Part shown: in pieces, positions 52,717-62,029 of the stretch | Position numbering within the stretch: position 1 is the stretch's first letter | Layout of the letters: every line of letters begins with the position of its first letter | Assembly: GCA_937930305.1 (NCBI GenBank) | Contig: CALGLE010000010.1 | Span: forward strand, 62,001 to 126,000 | Source of the DNA: an uncultured Granulosicoccaceae bacterium | Lineage (GTDB): Bacteria > Pseudomonadota > Gammaproteobacteria > Granulosicoccales > Granulosicoccaceae | Direction of reading: 5' to 3' | DNA: 64,000 nt | Made by a program: the position numbers and the translations under genes | Notes under the pieces: model-generated | What the model saw: only the letters and a program-made list of their open reading frames with translations | Told to the model about the DNA's origin: nothing | Databases searched by the model: none

Positions 52717-54633
52717 ATGAGTGAGCCCACCGGTGCTGCCTTTGTTCCGTCTTTCCCAATACATTCTTTGGATGACGTCAAGCGATTGGAGCAAACGCCA
52801 CTAGCGGAATCGATAACAGCTAACAGTACTTATGAGCTGTTTGTAAATTCAGCGCAGGCATTCGGTAACCAAACGGCATTACGCTTTTTGAAAACGGCAG
52901 AGCCGGGTGGCGATGACATCGCTTGGACTTACACGGAACTGTTAGAAAAAATCCATCAAACTGCCAACATGCTGTTTACATTAGGCCTAGAGCCAACAGA
53001 TGCGGTGTCGATTTTATTGCCCGGTTGCATGGAATACCATTTAGCACTTTGGGGTGGGGAGGCAGCCGGTATTGTTAATCCCTTAAATCCATTGTTATCA
53101 GAAGATAACTTAATAGAGCTCATGCAAGCGTCGCAAACTAAAGTTCTTATAAGTTATGGTGAGGATGCGGAAGCAGGATATTGGACTAAAACGCTAAATA
53201 TAATGAAAGCAATTCCGTCTTTAAAGTGTGTGCTGCGAGTGGCTGCACACGATGAAGAAGGCACCCTTTCCGTTGTGTTGCCTGATGGTGTGAAACACTT
53301 TAATTCGCTCATCCAGGAACAACCTAAAGACAGCTTAGTCAGCGAGCGCAAGATTGCACCTGATGATATCGCTGCCTATTTTCACACCGGTGGTACCACC
53401 GGTGCGCCGAAGCTTGCAAAGCACCTACACAAAAATCATGTGTTTACCGCTTGGGCCAGTGTTCAGTTGCAGAACATTAAGCACACTGATGCCACTATCA
53501 ATGGTTATCCGTTATTCCATGTGGCGGGTGTGCTGCCTGGTGCTCTGGCTGCCTTGTCGGCGGGTGTTGAAGTGCTCATCCCCACCACCAGTTTGATGCG
53601 CAATAAAGAGGTGGTGAAAAATTATTGGAAGCTTATTGAATATCATAAAACCACGGTGTTGTCGGCTGTGCCTACTTCCCTGGCAACCATTGCTACTGTG
53701 CCTTTAGACGGAGCTAATATCTCATCGATTAAGATGTGTCGAACAGGTGCTGCCCCCTTGCCGCCGGAATTGGGTGAGCGGTTTAAAAAGTTGTTTGATA
53801 TTTCGATAAAAGAATCTTGGGGTATGACTGAGATGGCGGGTATATCCAGCATCTCCCCACCGTGTGTGGACTCACCCATCGGGTGCGTCGGATTTCCACT
53901 GCCATTTTCTCGGTATAAAGTGGTGGGTTTGGATGACGACGGAGACTTAGAAAATGGGGAATTACCTACAGGCCAAACTGGCATGCTGCTGGCAAAATCT
54001 CCGAATGTGTTTCCAGGCTATTTAAACGCTGCAGCTACTAAAAAAGCATTCACTGAAGACGGCTGGTTAATTACTGGTGACCTTGGATTCATCGATTCAC
54101 AAGGCCGCATTCATTTGAATGGTCGCGCGAAAGATTTAATCATCCGTAGTGCCCATAACATCGATCCTCGCATGATTGAAGATGCGCTGGATGCGCATCC
54201 TGCTGTAGATTTATGTGCTGCGGTTGGAGCTCCTGACGCCTATGCGGGTGAATTGCCTGTCGCCTTTGTGACGTTGAAAAAAGCATCAACTGTTTCAGAA
54301 GAGGAACTACTGGCCTTTGCCGCTGATCGTGTGGAAGATACGCTGGCTAAGCCTAAACGTGTTGTCGTTTTGGATGCCATGCCTACAACCAATGTGGGCA
54401 AGATATTTAAACCGGAGCTGCGGCGACTGGCTTCATTGCAAGCCGTCGTCAATAAAGCCATGTCCTTGCTTAAAGATCAGTCGTCAGACTTAAAAATCAG
54501 AGCAGATGCCTCTATTGACGAGTATGGAAAAATTCAAGTTACAGTAGATCTACAAGCTGAAGATTCTTTATTCGAAGAGATCGCATCCGAATTATGCAAG
54601 CTGCCTGTACCCGTCACTGTGAAGGAATACTAG
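52717..54633 (+). CDS. AMP-forming acyl-CoA synthetase
   Basis: This activates a carboxylic acid to acyl-CoA through an acyl-adenylate, the entry step for the imported substrate. The 638 residues have the P-loop YFHTGGTTGAPKLAKHLHKN near 222, a motif ESWGMTEMAG near 370, TGDLGFIDSQGRIHLNGRAKD near 445-470 and the catalytic Lys in TTNVGKIFKPELRR near 570. An extra C-terminal segment of about 60 residues follows the usual end. It starts 12 bases after dctM. The substrate is probably a medium-chain or dicarboxylic acid, inferred from context. Confidence 0.88.
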   Translation: MSEPTGAAFVPSFPIHSLDDVKRLEQTPLAESITANSTYELFVNSAQAFGNQTALRFLKTAEPGGDDIAWTYTELLEKIHQTANMLFTLGLEPTDAVSILLPGCMEYHLALWGGEAAGIVNPLNPLLSEDNLIELMQASQTKVLISYGEDAEAGYWTKTLNIMKAIPSLKCVLRVAAHDEEGTLSVVLPDGVKHFNSLIQEQPKDSLVSERKIAPDDIAAYFHTGGTTGAPKLAKHLHKNHVFTAWASVQLQNIKHTDATINGYPLFHVAGVLPGALAALSAGVEVLIPTTSLMRNKEVVKNYWKLIEYHKTTVLSAVPTSLATIATVPLDGANISSIKMCRTGAAPLPPELGERFKKLFDISIKESWGMTEMAGISSISPPCVDSPIGCVGFPLPFSRYKVVGLDDDGDLENGELPTGQTGMLLAKSPNVFPGYLNAAATKKAFTEDGWLITGDLGFIDSQGRIHLNGRAKDLIIRSAHNIDPRMIEDALDAHPAVDLCAAVGAPDAYAGELPVAFVTLKKASTVSEEELLAFAADRVEDTLAKPKRVVVLDAMPTTNVGKIFKPELRRLASLQAVVNKAMSLLKDQSSDLKIRADASIDEYGKIQVTVDLQAEDSLFEEIASELCKLPVPVTVKEY

Positions 54634-54701
54634 TTTGCCGTCGCTGCAAGTTTCTCGAAAGACGATGATCTGAAGAGGGAGATTGGGAACAAGGCGTTTA
54701 G

Positions 54702-54827
54702 TCTGCGGGTCATTCGCTAGCATTTGTTGACCAAACCGACACCTTAGCTGGCATAGTGTCTAAAATGGAACAACAAGCCATGCAAGTTTTTCAGCGTGCA
54801 CAACCATTTGTAAAACCATCCAGTTAG
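54702..54827 (+). pseudogene. Possible C-terminal relic of an oxidoreductase
   Basis: In the 210-base gap after the ligase, one frame reads SAGHSLAFVDQTDTLAGIVS and on to a stop at 54825-54827, 41 codons with no good start of its own. The phrase AGHSLAFVDQ resembles the C-terminus of nitronate monooxygenase-like flavoproteins (AGQ-x-x-G-L-I). Nothing upstream completes the gene. It may be a decayed remnant or chance. Confidence 0.25.
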
Positions 54828-54844
54828 TATTAAGGGCGTTACAC

Positions 54845-55588
54845 ATGAGCCAGAATGAATTTATTGAGGTATTGGTAAAATCGCACATCATGCGAATACT
54901 GATCAATCGGCCCGCTAAGAAAAATGCGCTCACTCAAGGCATGTATGAAGCCATGAGTGCTGCAGTGATCGATGCTGATGCACGCGAAGATGTGCGTGTG
55001 GTCGTTCTTCAAGGCCATGAAACTTGCTTCACTGCTGGTAATGATTTGGCTGATTTTAATTCGCGTGATCCGAATGAGTTGTCTAATGCTATTAAGATGC
55101 TGTTGGTCTTCCACGATATGAAAAAACCTTTGTTGGCATCTGTTTGTGGTTTGGCAGTGGGTGTTGGCACCACCTTGTTGTTGCATTGCGATTTAGTTTA
55201 CGCAGCTAACAACACGCGATTTCGTTTACCGTTTGTAAATTTAGGGTTGTGTCCTGAAGCGGGCTCATCATTGCTATTGCCCGCCATTGCAGGTCACCGC
55301 TTGGCATCCGAACTGCTGTTAATGGGTGATTTCTTTGATACTGATGCCGCGGTAAAAAGTGGTTTGGTTAATCAATCCTTACCGCCTGAACAAGTAAGCG
55401 CTCATACGATGGAGCGTGCTGCTCAACTCGCCAGTCGCCCGCAGGAGGCGGTTATTGAATCCAAGCGTTTAATGAAATCCCATACACACGATGCTGTTAA
55501 GGCGTGTTTATTGGATGAAGCTAAGGTGTTTAGTCGTTTGCTAGCGAGTGAGGAGTCGATCGCTGCCCGTGGGCAAGCTCTAGGTTAG
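54845..55588 (+). CDS. Enoyl-CoA hydratase/isomerase family protein
   Basis: A 247-residue crotonase-fold protein, possibly handling double-bond position or a branched intermediate of the same pathway. CFTAGNDLADFN gives the oxyanion-hole region near residue 63. GLAVGVGTTLLLHCDLVYAA and PFVNLGLCPEAGSSLLLP follow, with one acidic residue (Glu in CPEAGSS) at the place of the second catalytic Glu. The first catalytic Glu of true hydratases is not evident, so isomerase activity is more likely. It is preceded by the relic region and may be transcribed with the cluster. Confidence 0.82.
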   Translation: MSQNEFIEVLVKSHIMRILINRPAKKNALTQGMYEAMSAAVIDADAREDVRVVVLQGHETCFTAGNDLADFNSRDPNELSNAIKMLLVFHDMKKPLLASVCGLAVGVGTTLLLHCDLVYAANNTRFRLPFVNLGLCPEAGSSLLLPAIAGHRLASELLLMGDFFDTDAAVKSGLVNQSLPPEQVSAHTMERAAQLASRPQEAVIESKRLMKSHTHDAVKACLLDEAKVFSRLLASEESIAARGQALG

Positions 55589-55736
55589 TTGAGGCTTATT
55601 GCATTGTTTGCCGCCCCAGAAATATTATTTCTTAGCTTTACCCTTTGCTTATTCTGTAAGCTGCTGCCAACATTTCGTTATGATAATGAATCAATGACCG
55701 ACGAGCGTACACTCAACCACGGATTAAACTCGTAAC

Positions 55737-56735
55737 ATGCACTTCAATTCTGTGGTACATATTGGTGCCGGGAAGTGCGGAAGCACTTCCCTACAAAGTA
55801 GCTTAAGTCATACGCCGCTGCTGAGTGATACTGAAAACTCGCAGCAGTATGAGTATGCCGTGATAAGAGAAAACGGTAGTGTTCTGCGAGGTGCGCAGTT
55901 ACATGACCGGCTATCACCATCGGGATTTAGTAGTGTTGATCTGACGCATGAGGTGCATTCGCACCTGGGTATGTCCGAAATTTCCAACAACATACAAGCA
56001 ATCTATCAGGAAAATAAAATTCCCATATTGTCTTGTGAAGGGTGGTTAAGCCGAGCTCATCAATTTCAAACAAGAAAACTATTAAAGCAACTGTCACTTA
56101 ATCCGAAAGTGGTTGTTTATGTTAGGCCCCCCTTAGAATGGATCAACAGTGCTTGGTGGCAATGGGGTGCGTGGTTAGATATCGGATTCGATGAGTGGTT
56201 AGAACGACAGAGAAAAGTGGTCAATTGGACCCGATGGATTCGGGAATGGAAGGCGCTTGAAGGGGTTGCTTCCGTTGAAGTCAGATTGGCAACATCTGAT
56301 GTGGTCGAATCGTTTGGGCAGTTATTGAATGTCAATTTACCAAAACACCAAAATGTCAATATAGGTTCTCCACCGGCGCTTCTGCGTTTTTTACAACGGC
56401 ATCGTCAATACCGTAAAGGGCCACACGATAACCAGATTGAGCGCTATTTAATAACAAAGCTGGCACTGAAAAACGAGGCAACCCCTTGGGTGCTTTCAGA
56501 TGAACTGCAGGTGGAGATTATTGACGACTTAAAAGAATCTTACAATGAACTGCTTACTTTTCTACCACCACGTGAACAACAGAAAATGCTTGATGACGCT
56601 CGCTGGTGGCGTGCGTTTAGTGGTGAAAAGCGTCTTGCGGAAGTGCCTGGTCCGATAATGACTCACCATCGGTCTACCGATCTAAAATTATCACTATGGG
56701 CAAAGGTGTATTTGCTAAGAAACCATTTTGATTAG
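55737..56735 (+). CDS. Sulfotransferase-like P-loop protein
   Basis: A 332-residue protein without signal peptide. The opening VVHIGAGKCGSTSLQSSL matches the 5'-phosphosulfate-binding loop of PAPS-dependent sulfotransferases (HIGxxKTGTTSLQ). VVVYVRPPLEWINSAWWQWG matches the 3'-phosphate-binding strand-helix with Arg and Ser. This type usually sulfates surface polysaccharides or lipids. Neighbouring genes give no acceptor, and no glycosyltransferase lies beside it. It is convergent with the transhydrogenase gene. Confidence 0.7.
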   Translation: MHFNSVVHIGAGKCGSTSLQSSLSHTPLLSDTENSQQYEYAVIRENGSVLRGAQLHDRLSPSGFSSVDLTHEVHSHLGMSEISNNIQAIYQENKIPILSCEGWLSRAHQFQTRKLLKQLSLNPKVVVYVRPPLEWINSAWWQWGAWLDIGFDEWLERQRKVVNWTRWIREWKALEGVASVEVRLATSDVVESFGQLLNVNLPKHQNVNIGSPPALLRFLQRHRQYRKGPHDNQIERYLITKLALKNEATPWVLSDELQVEIIDDLKESYNELLTFLPPREQQKMLDDARWWRAFSGEKRLAEVPGPIMTHHRSTDLKLSLWAKVYLLRNHFD

Positions 56736-56750
56736 TGGGCTCAGCTTCTG

Positions 56751-58055
56751 CTACCAATAACTCAAAGCCCCACGATACATATTCTCCAAATCCACCAAAT
56801 TAGAATCTCTGGGTGCATTTAAAATAGCGCGTTTTTGTCGAATGGATGATTCGGCCATGGGTGTGATATCAGCTTCAGTAAAACCAATATCAGTTAGGCC
56901 GTTGGGCATCTTGGTTTCTTTCATTAATTCGATTAATCGTTTGCTCAACACTTCACCGGCATCATCGGGTGTTGCGCCTTTGCTGTCAGCGCCTAAGAAA
57001 GCTGCGCCTTCTAGGTGTCTTTCAGGCGTTGCGGCTGCGGTGTATTCAAAGATACTGGGTGCGTTCACAATCACACTGATGCCATGCGGAACAAAGGGGG
57101 ATGGCATCGGATAATCGCGTGTGGTGACGTTGTTCATTAGATGCGTTATGCCATACGACATAGCGTGGGGCAGGTGAGTGCCGGTGTTCCCAAAGGCCAT
57201 GCCTGCCAGTGTGGCGCCCCACATGAGTTGGTCTCTGGCTTCGGTGTCGCTTGCATCGGCAACACCGCGGGCTAAATACTGATTGGCAATGCGTAAAGCT
57301 TCTGGTGCGAACAAATCACTGAATGGGTTTGCACCTTGAATGAGTTGTCGGCTGTTTGGGTTTTCTACGTTCTGCCATTGTGTGTGTGCTTTTGCGGTGT
57401 AGCACTCGAGCGCGTGACACAATAAATCAAAACCAGTGGATGCAACGACGTTGGACGGTAAGCTGTCGCAGTTTGCTGGGTCAACTAACGCTGCATCAGG
57501 TAACAACCAGGGGTTGGCAACGACAAATTTTGTATTCAGTTCGTTTACCCGAAGCACAGAAATAGAGGTGCTTTCACTGCCGGTGCCAGAGGTTGTAGGG
57601 CACGCTACGTGATACGGGACTGGCCCAGGTATGGGTGTGCCTTTACCGACAGGCTCTGCAAAGAAGTCCATCACGGGTATGTTATGAGTGGCCACAGCTA
57701 GGGCTGCTTTGCAGGTGTCGATAACAGAGCCCCCGCCAACCGATACCGCACCGTCGAAATTGCCATCTTTATAAAAAGCGGCCGCTCGTGTCACCGTATC
57801 ATCACAAGGTTCTATTCGCACATCATGAAAAATCCCAAAATCTATGTTTTGTTCTTTAAGGGAAGTTTTAACGATACTGAGGATGGAGGTGTTAAGTAAC
57901 TGTTCATCGGTGAACAACGCCACACGTTTCAATTGCTGAAGTGCTAAGCGTTGGCCGATTTCGCTTAAGCAGCCCCGACCGTAGGTGAGTTTTGGAATAG
58001 CGACGGTGAGGCTGGTAGCGCCGTTTTGGCAGGGTGCGTAGTACTGACAACCCAT
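56751..58055 (-). CDS. Hydroxyacid-oxoacid transhydrogenase (iron-containing alcohol dehydrogenase family)
   Basis: Enzymes of this ADHFE1-like branch oxidise 4-hydroxybutyrate to succinic semialdehyde while reducing 2-oxoglutarate to 2-hydroxyglutarate. The 434 residues show the nucleotide loop GGGSVIDTCKAALAV near residue 98, PTTSGTGSESTSISVL near 145, and metal ligands in FDLLCHALECYTA and THLPHAMSYGITH. The extra segment ENPNSRQLIQGANPFSDLFA is characteristic of the branch. It is 434 long against about 380 for ordinary group III alcohol dehydrogenases. It is a single gene, not obviously linked to the neighbouring operons. Confidence 0.82.
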   Translation of the reverse strand: MGCQYYAPCQNGATSLTVAIPKLTYGRGCLSEIGQRLALQQLKRVALFTDEQLLNTSILSIVKTSLKEQNIDFGIFHDVRIEPCDDTVTRAAAFYKDGNFDGAVSVGGGSVIDTCKAALAVATHNIPVMDFFAEPVGKGTPIPGPVPYHVACPTTSGTGSESTSISVLRVNELNTKFVVANPWLLPDAALVDPANCDSLPSNVVASTGFDLLCHALECYTAKAHTQWQNVENPNSRQLIQGANPFSDLFAPEALRIANQYLARGVADASDTEARDQLMWGATLAGMAFGNTGTHLPHAMSYGITHLMNNVTTRDYPMPSPFVPHGISVIVNAPSIFEYTAAATPERHLEGAAFLGADSKGATPDDAGEVLSKRLIELMKETKMPNGLTDIGFTEADITPMAESSIRQKRAILNAPRDSNLVDLENMYRGALSYW

Positions 58056-58157
58056 ATCGGATATCCGAATTCAATAGACAACTCAGACTGTAACAAGAAC
58101 GGCTTAACGATACCAATTGTATAGTTGGATATTAATGCGTAACCAAGAAATTCAGGC

Positions 58158-58187
58158 AAAAAAAAAGGCGCTCACTATGAGCGCCTT
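58158..58187 (-). terminator. Terminator of the envC-ctpA unit
   Basis: On the minus strand a perfect ten-base-pair stem (58178-58187 with 58065+100, that is 58165-58174) with a three-base loop is followed by a run of nine T (58158-58166), 25 bases after the ctpA stop. Confidence 0.88.
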
Positions 58188-58211
58188 ATCTGCTTGATCA
58201 AACGGCTTTGA

Positions 58212-59531
58212 TTACTGACCGCGTTGGCTCAGGATAGACAAGCCTTTCAACAAGTTTAGCGCTTCAAACAATTGGTAATCATCGGTTGCTAGATCGCCTT
58301 CTTCTTCACCGCTGGCGCTTTCATCACCATTAGCTTTGGCCGCTTTTTCTTCATCGCTTCCGCTTAAGTGACCGCTTAAGTTGCTTTCGCTTAGCGGTGT
58401 GAAGCCATTACCTTCTGCTCGCGTCCAAGTGCCTGGTTGTGTGTCGATATCTGGCTCAATACCCAGTGCCTGAATAGAGCGGCCATTTGGGGTGAAATAG
58501 CGGCTAGTGGTGAGTTTTACGGCACCGCCACCTGGAAGATCTTGGATGGTTTGCACCGAACCCTTACCGAATGTTTTGGTGCCCATGATGATGGCGCGTT
58601 CGTGATCTTGCATGGCGCCGGCCACAATTTCTGAAGCGGATGCCGAACCGCCGTTCACCAGAACGACTAAAGGAGCACCGTCTAGGATGTCACCGGTGGT
58701 CGCGTCATAGCGTAGTTGCGAATCGCTTTCGCGTCCATCGGTATAGACGATCATGCCATCGTTTAAGAAGGCATCTGAGACACCGACCGCACCCGAGAGT
58801 ACGCCACCAGGGTTGTTGCGCAAGTCGAGCACCAAACCATTTAATCCATCATTTTCGGTTTTCAGCTTTTTGATAGCTTTCAGCATGTCTGCGGTGGTTT
58901 TGGTTTGAAAATTTGAAATTCGTAGGTAGCCAAAATCGTCGTCTAGCATTCGACTACGAACACTGGTGACCTTAATGACCGCACGCTCAATGTCGATGCT
59001 TAGCGGCTGATCTTCGCCTTCTCTTATGACAGTCAAGCTAATAATGCTGCCAGGTTTGCCACGCATTAGTTTTACTGCGTCATTTAACGATAAGCCTTTC
59101 ACTGGCGTGTCGTCTAAACGAATGATTAAATCACCGGCTTGAATGCCAGCTCGTTCGGCGGGTGTATCGTCAATGGGAGACACAACACGAACAAACCCAT
59201 CTTCCATGCCTACTTCAATGCCGAGACCGCCGAATTCGCCGGTTGTACCGATGCGTAGCTCACTGAATTCTTCGGCATTTAAATAGGCCGAGTGTGGGTC
59301 TAAACCATTGAGCATTCCGCGAATGGCATTTTCAAACAGCTCATCATCGGATACCTCTTCCACGTAATCATTCTTGATGCGAGTGATGACGTCGGTGAAG
59401 GTGCGCATCTGCTCAAGTGGCAGACCTGTTGAACCTGCATTCTTCGTGGCTAGCACGTTCTGACCAATTGTCAGCGTAGCGCCGAGTACGGCGCCTGCAA
59501 GTACCATGGATGCGGTACGGATGGTTGTCAT
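58212..59531 (-). CDS. ctpA: Carboxyl-terminal processing protease CtpA (S41 family)
   Basis: This periplasmic serine protease trims peptidoglycan hydrolases and other envelope proteins. The 439 residues start with a hydrophobic signal/anchor. A PDZ domain (about 85-170, FGGLGIEVGMEDGFVRVVSP) precedes the S41 domain. The catalytic Ser is in VNGGSASASEIVAGA near residue 300 and the general-base Lys in TFGKGSVQT near 324. A Ser/Glu/Asp-rich low-complexity tail precedes the final LLKGLSILSQRGQ. It lies 164 bases downstream of envC, the common order in gammaproteobacteria. Confidence 0.93.
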   Translation of the reverse strand: MTTIRTASMVLAGAVLGATLTIGQNVLATKNAGSTGLPLEQMRTFTDVITRIKNDYVEEVSDDELFENAIRGMLNGLDPHSAYLNAEEFSELRIGTTGEFGGLGIEVGMEDGFVRVVSPIDDTPAERAGIQAGDLIIRLDDTPVKGLSLNDAVKLMRGKPGSIISLTVIREGEDQPLSIDIERAVIKVTSVRSRMLDDDFGYLRISNFQTKTTADMLKAIKKLKTENDGLNGLVLDLRNNPGGVLSGAVGVSDAFLNDGMIVYTDGRESDSQLRYDATTGDILDGAPLVVLVNGGSASASEIVAGAMQDHERAIIMGTKTFGKGSVQTIQDLPGGGAVKLTTSRYFTPNGRSIQALGIEPDIDTQPGTWTRAEGNGFTPLSESNLSGHLSGSDEEKAAKANGDESASGEEEGDLATDDYQLFEALNLLKGLSILSQRGQ

Positions 59532-59695
59532 AATTACACAGCTCCGAAGGCGAGTTCGTTTGACAGGTTAGCGGCGAATGCGGCGCCAGGCCCTATTCAA
59601 TAGCCTGTTTTGGGCGTCACTTTTACAACGGTCACGCAAGAATTGGACACGACCCACATTTTCAACCAGTTTAACGGTTTTTCTAACGGGCTCGC

Positions 59696-60940
59696 CTAAT
59701 TCTTGGCGGATGCAGTACCAATGGGCAACCTCACCCATTGCTCTGGGTCAACGGGTTTGGCCTCGTGCCGAATCTCAAAATACAGCCCTGACCTCTTATG
59801 ACCACCGGAAATGCCAACAGTTGCAACCGGTCGTCCGCTGTCCACCCAGTCACCCACCGAAACCAAACTTTCGCGGTTCCCGCCATAAAGCGTCATGAAA
59901 CTGTCGCCGTGATCCACGATGATCAGCCGACCAAAGCCTTGCAGCCAGTCGCTGTAAACCACTTCGCCATCGGCGATGGCGCGTACCGGCGTGCCTTCCT
60001 TGGCGGTGATGAAAAGCCCTTGCCAGCGCACTTTACCCACCGACTTCACTTCATCGAATCGGGCGTAAATGGAACCGTTCACGGGTAACTCGTAGGTTCC
60101 GCGCCCGGCGTTGAAATAGCCCGATTTTGCCACTTGTAAGGCTTTTAGCTCTTCCATGAGGGTTTGCAGACGGTCGTTGTCGGCCTTGAGTTCAGCCACG
60201 GTTTTGGTGGTGGTTTGGATATCAGCATCCACCGTTTTTATCTCCGTAGTGACCTCTTGGCGTTGCTGCACCAGCGCTTGATGCTGTGATGAGGCTTTAC
60301 GCTGAATGTAATTCAACCAGTTGCGATCTTTGAGAGCGGTGGCGTGAGCTTGCTCTACGGTGTCGATAATGGCCAATTGTTGAGCAATTTGTTGGTTTTG
60401 CGCACGGACAAAAAAATCAGCGTACACACCCAAGCGGCTTGCTTTAGATGGGTTGTCGTGTTGCAGCACAACCCGCAGGCCTGTGCCGTTGGAGATGTGT
60501 TGCTGCTTACGAATGGAGTTGGCGAGAATGCTTTTGCGTGCCGATAAGTGGGCTCGTTCAGTTTGCACTTGAGCTTCTAGAGTTTCGAGCGATGTGTTGT
60601 ACCGTTCGATTTCTTGCTTTAGTGATTGCACGCGAGCCTCGCGTTCGGACACTTTGCCCGTGACCGCATTGGCTGCTTTTTCTAACGAGGCCTTTCTGGA
60701 TTGATTGGCTTTGAGTTGTTCGTCCAGCAGTTTAAGTCGTTTTGCGGTGTTCTGAATTTGCTCTTCAACACTGGCAATGTCTTGGGGTGTTTTGCTTTCA
60801 TCAGCTTGCGCGGTAACGCTGCAAACACAGCACAGCAATAAAGCAGCACCGAACCCCAGGCAGGACAACCACCTTGAGATTTTTAAACGCTTGGCTTTGA
60901 TCAAAGGGTAAAAGTGGCTGCTTAAATCGCTTTCGTGCAT
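59696..60940 (-). CDS. envC: Murein hydrolase activator EnvC
   Basis: EnvC activates amidases AmiA and AmiB for daughter-cell separation. Of 414 residues, an N-terminal signal segment (about 25-46) precedes a long coiled coil (about 50-270), followed by a LytM/M23 domain (about 285-410). The M23 metal ligands are missing: the first His-x3-Asp site reads WQGLFI and the HxH site reads LYFEIRH, as expected for a non-catalytic activator. YSDWLQGFGRLIIVDHGDSF is strongly conserved in EnvC. Confidence 0.92.
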   Translation of the reverse strand: MHESDLSSHFYPLIKAKRLKISRWLSCLGFGAALLLCCVCSVTAQADESKTPQDIASVEEQIQNTAKRLKLLDEQLKANQSRKASLEKAANAVTGKVSEREARVQSLKQEIERYNTSLETLEAQVQTERAHLSARKSILANSIRKQQHISNGTGLRVVLQHDNPSKASRLGVYADFFVRAQNQQIAQQLAIIDTVEQAHATALKDRNWLNYIQRKASSQHQALVQQRQEVTTEIKTVDADIQTTTKTVAELKADNDRLQTLMEELKALQVAKSGYFNAGRGTYELPVNGSIYARFDEVKSVGKVRWQGLFITAKEGTPVRAIADGEVVYSDWLQGFGRLIIVDHGDSFMTLYGGNRESLVSVGDWVDSGRPVATVGISGGHKRSGLYFEIRHEAKPVDPEQWVRLPIGTASAKN

Positions 60941-61022
60941 CCGATTAAGTGTAGTGCAGCTTATCTGGATTAGGTAACTTCACTAACTTGCAATCTTTGC
61001 GTTGTACAACAACCGATCAGTT

Positions 61023-61838
61023 TTAGTTTTCTGCCACTTGCTGTGAGCTGCGGTTCTCTTCGTCCGGGCGTAACCAATTGATTTCTTCGGCTGTAAACTC
61101 ATTGATGGTGACACTGCGCAGGGATTCAGCCATGTACGAACTCCAGGCGGAAGTGGGAATGCGCCCTGCCATTATTTCAGCACTTCGTTGGGGATAGCGT
61201 GGTGAACGATAGGGGTTGGAAAAACCGACTGGAAATTGAGGATTGCCGGTCGGGCCGTATTTGTCACTGGCTCCCACCGTGTGCAAAATTTCGTGAGCGA
61301 TGATGACGTTGTTCTGTTGGGTTTGTTTGGAGTCTGCAAAGGCGTGCACCAATCCCATCAATCCTTTCTGCATGCCCAATGAATGCGACAAGGCTTGTCC
61401 ATCCACGCCTTCGTAATACATCACGAATAGACGTACGCGAGTTAAATCACCGCCATCATCGGGTGTATTTCTATACGCCCACCAGCGAAAACGTAAGCCC
61501 CACAACAGAACATCCACAGGGGTTTTATTGTGTGGGAAGACGGGGGGGTGATTGCGGATGGTCTCTCCCAGGCGCACATTTAGCGGCTGCGTTAAGGTTA
61601 AGTTGTGTCTGGCGGCCTCCCTGACACCCCATTCGTTAATTATCCGAAACGTGTTATCGGATAAGCCATTGATGTAGTCGGCTGTGACTAAATGTCCGTC
61701 AGCGTTGATGGGAAACACTGTCACTTCCAGCGTTTGATTCCAATTTCGCGTGAAAACCATCTGGTGTGCGGCGGTTAACGAAAAACCAGTTAATGCCAGC
61801 AGCAAAATCGTGACCCGAATTTTGGCAAATCTTCCCAA
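61023..61838 (-). CDS. Exported zinc-protease-like protein
   Basis: A 271-residue protein with an N-terminal hydrophobic segment (about 8-24) that is a signal peptide or anchor. The motif AHEILHTVGASDKYG near residue 182 fits HExxHxxGxxD, a metzincin-type zinc site with Asp as third ligand. A Met in SAEIMAGRIP, about 40 residues later, could be the Met-turn. Nothing else identifies the family. It is separate from envC by 82 bases on the same strand and may be transcribed with it. Substrate unknown. Confidence 0.7.
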   Translation of the reverse strand: MGRFAKIRVTILLLALTGFSLTAAHQMVFTRNWNQTLEVTVFPINADGHLVTADYINGLSDNTFRIINEWGVREAARHNLTLTQPLNVRLGETIRNHPPVFPHNKTPVDVLLWGLRFRWWAYRNTPDDGGDLTRVRLFVMYYEGVDGQALSHSLGMQKGLMGLVHAFADSKQTQQNNVIIAHEILHTVGASDKYGPTGNPQFPVGFSNPYRSPRYPQRSAEIMAGRIPTSAWSSYMAESLRSVTINEFTAEEINWLRPDEENRSSQQVAEN

Positions 61839-62029
61839 GCAAGGTCTCTCAATGGCGGTGTATGCTCAACTGTTGTCGGGCTGTTGACGGGGTCGCTGAA
61901 ACGGCATCACCTCAGGGTGGGCTGGTAGTCGCAATTTCGGGCATCGAACAGGCAAAACGTGACGTAAGTCCGTGATTATTATTCAGCGCAAAGCCTTTAG
62001 TCGGCGCGCCCAAACCCAGTAACGAAACT

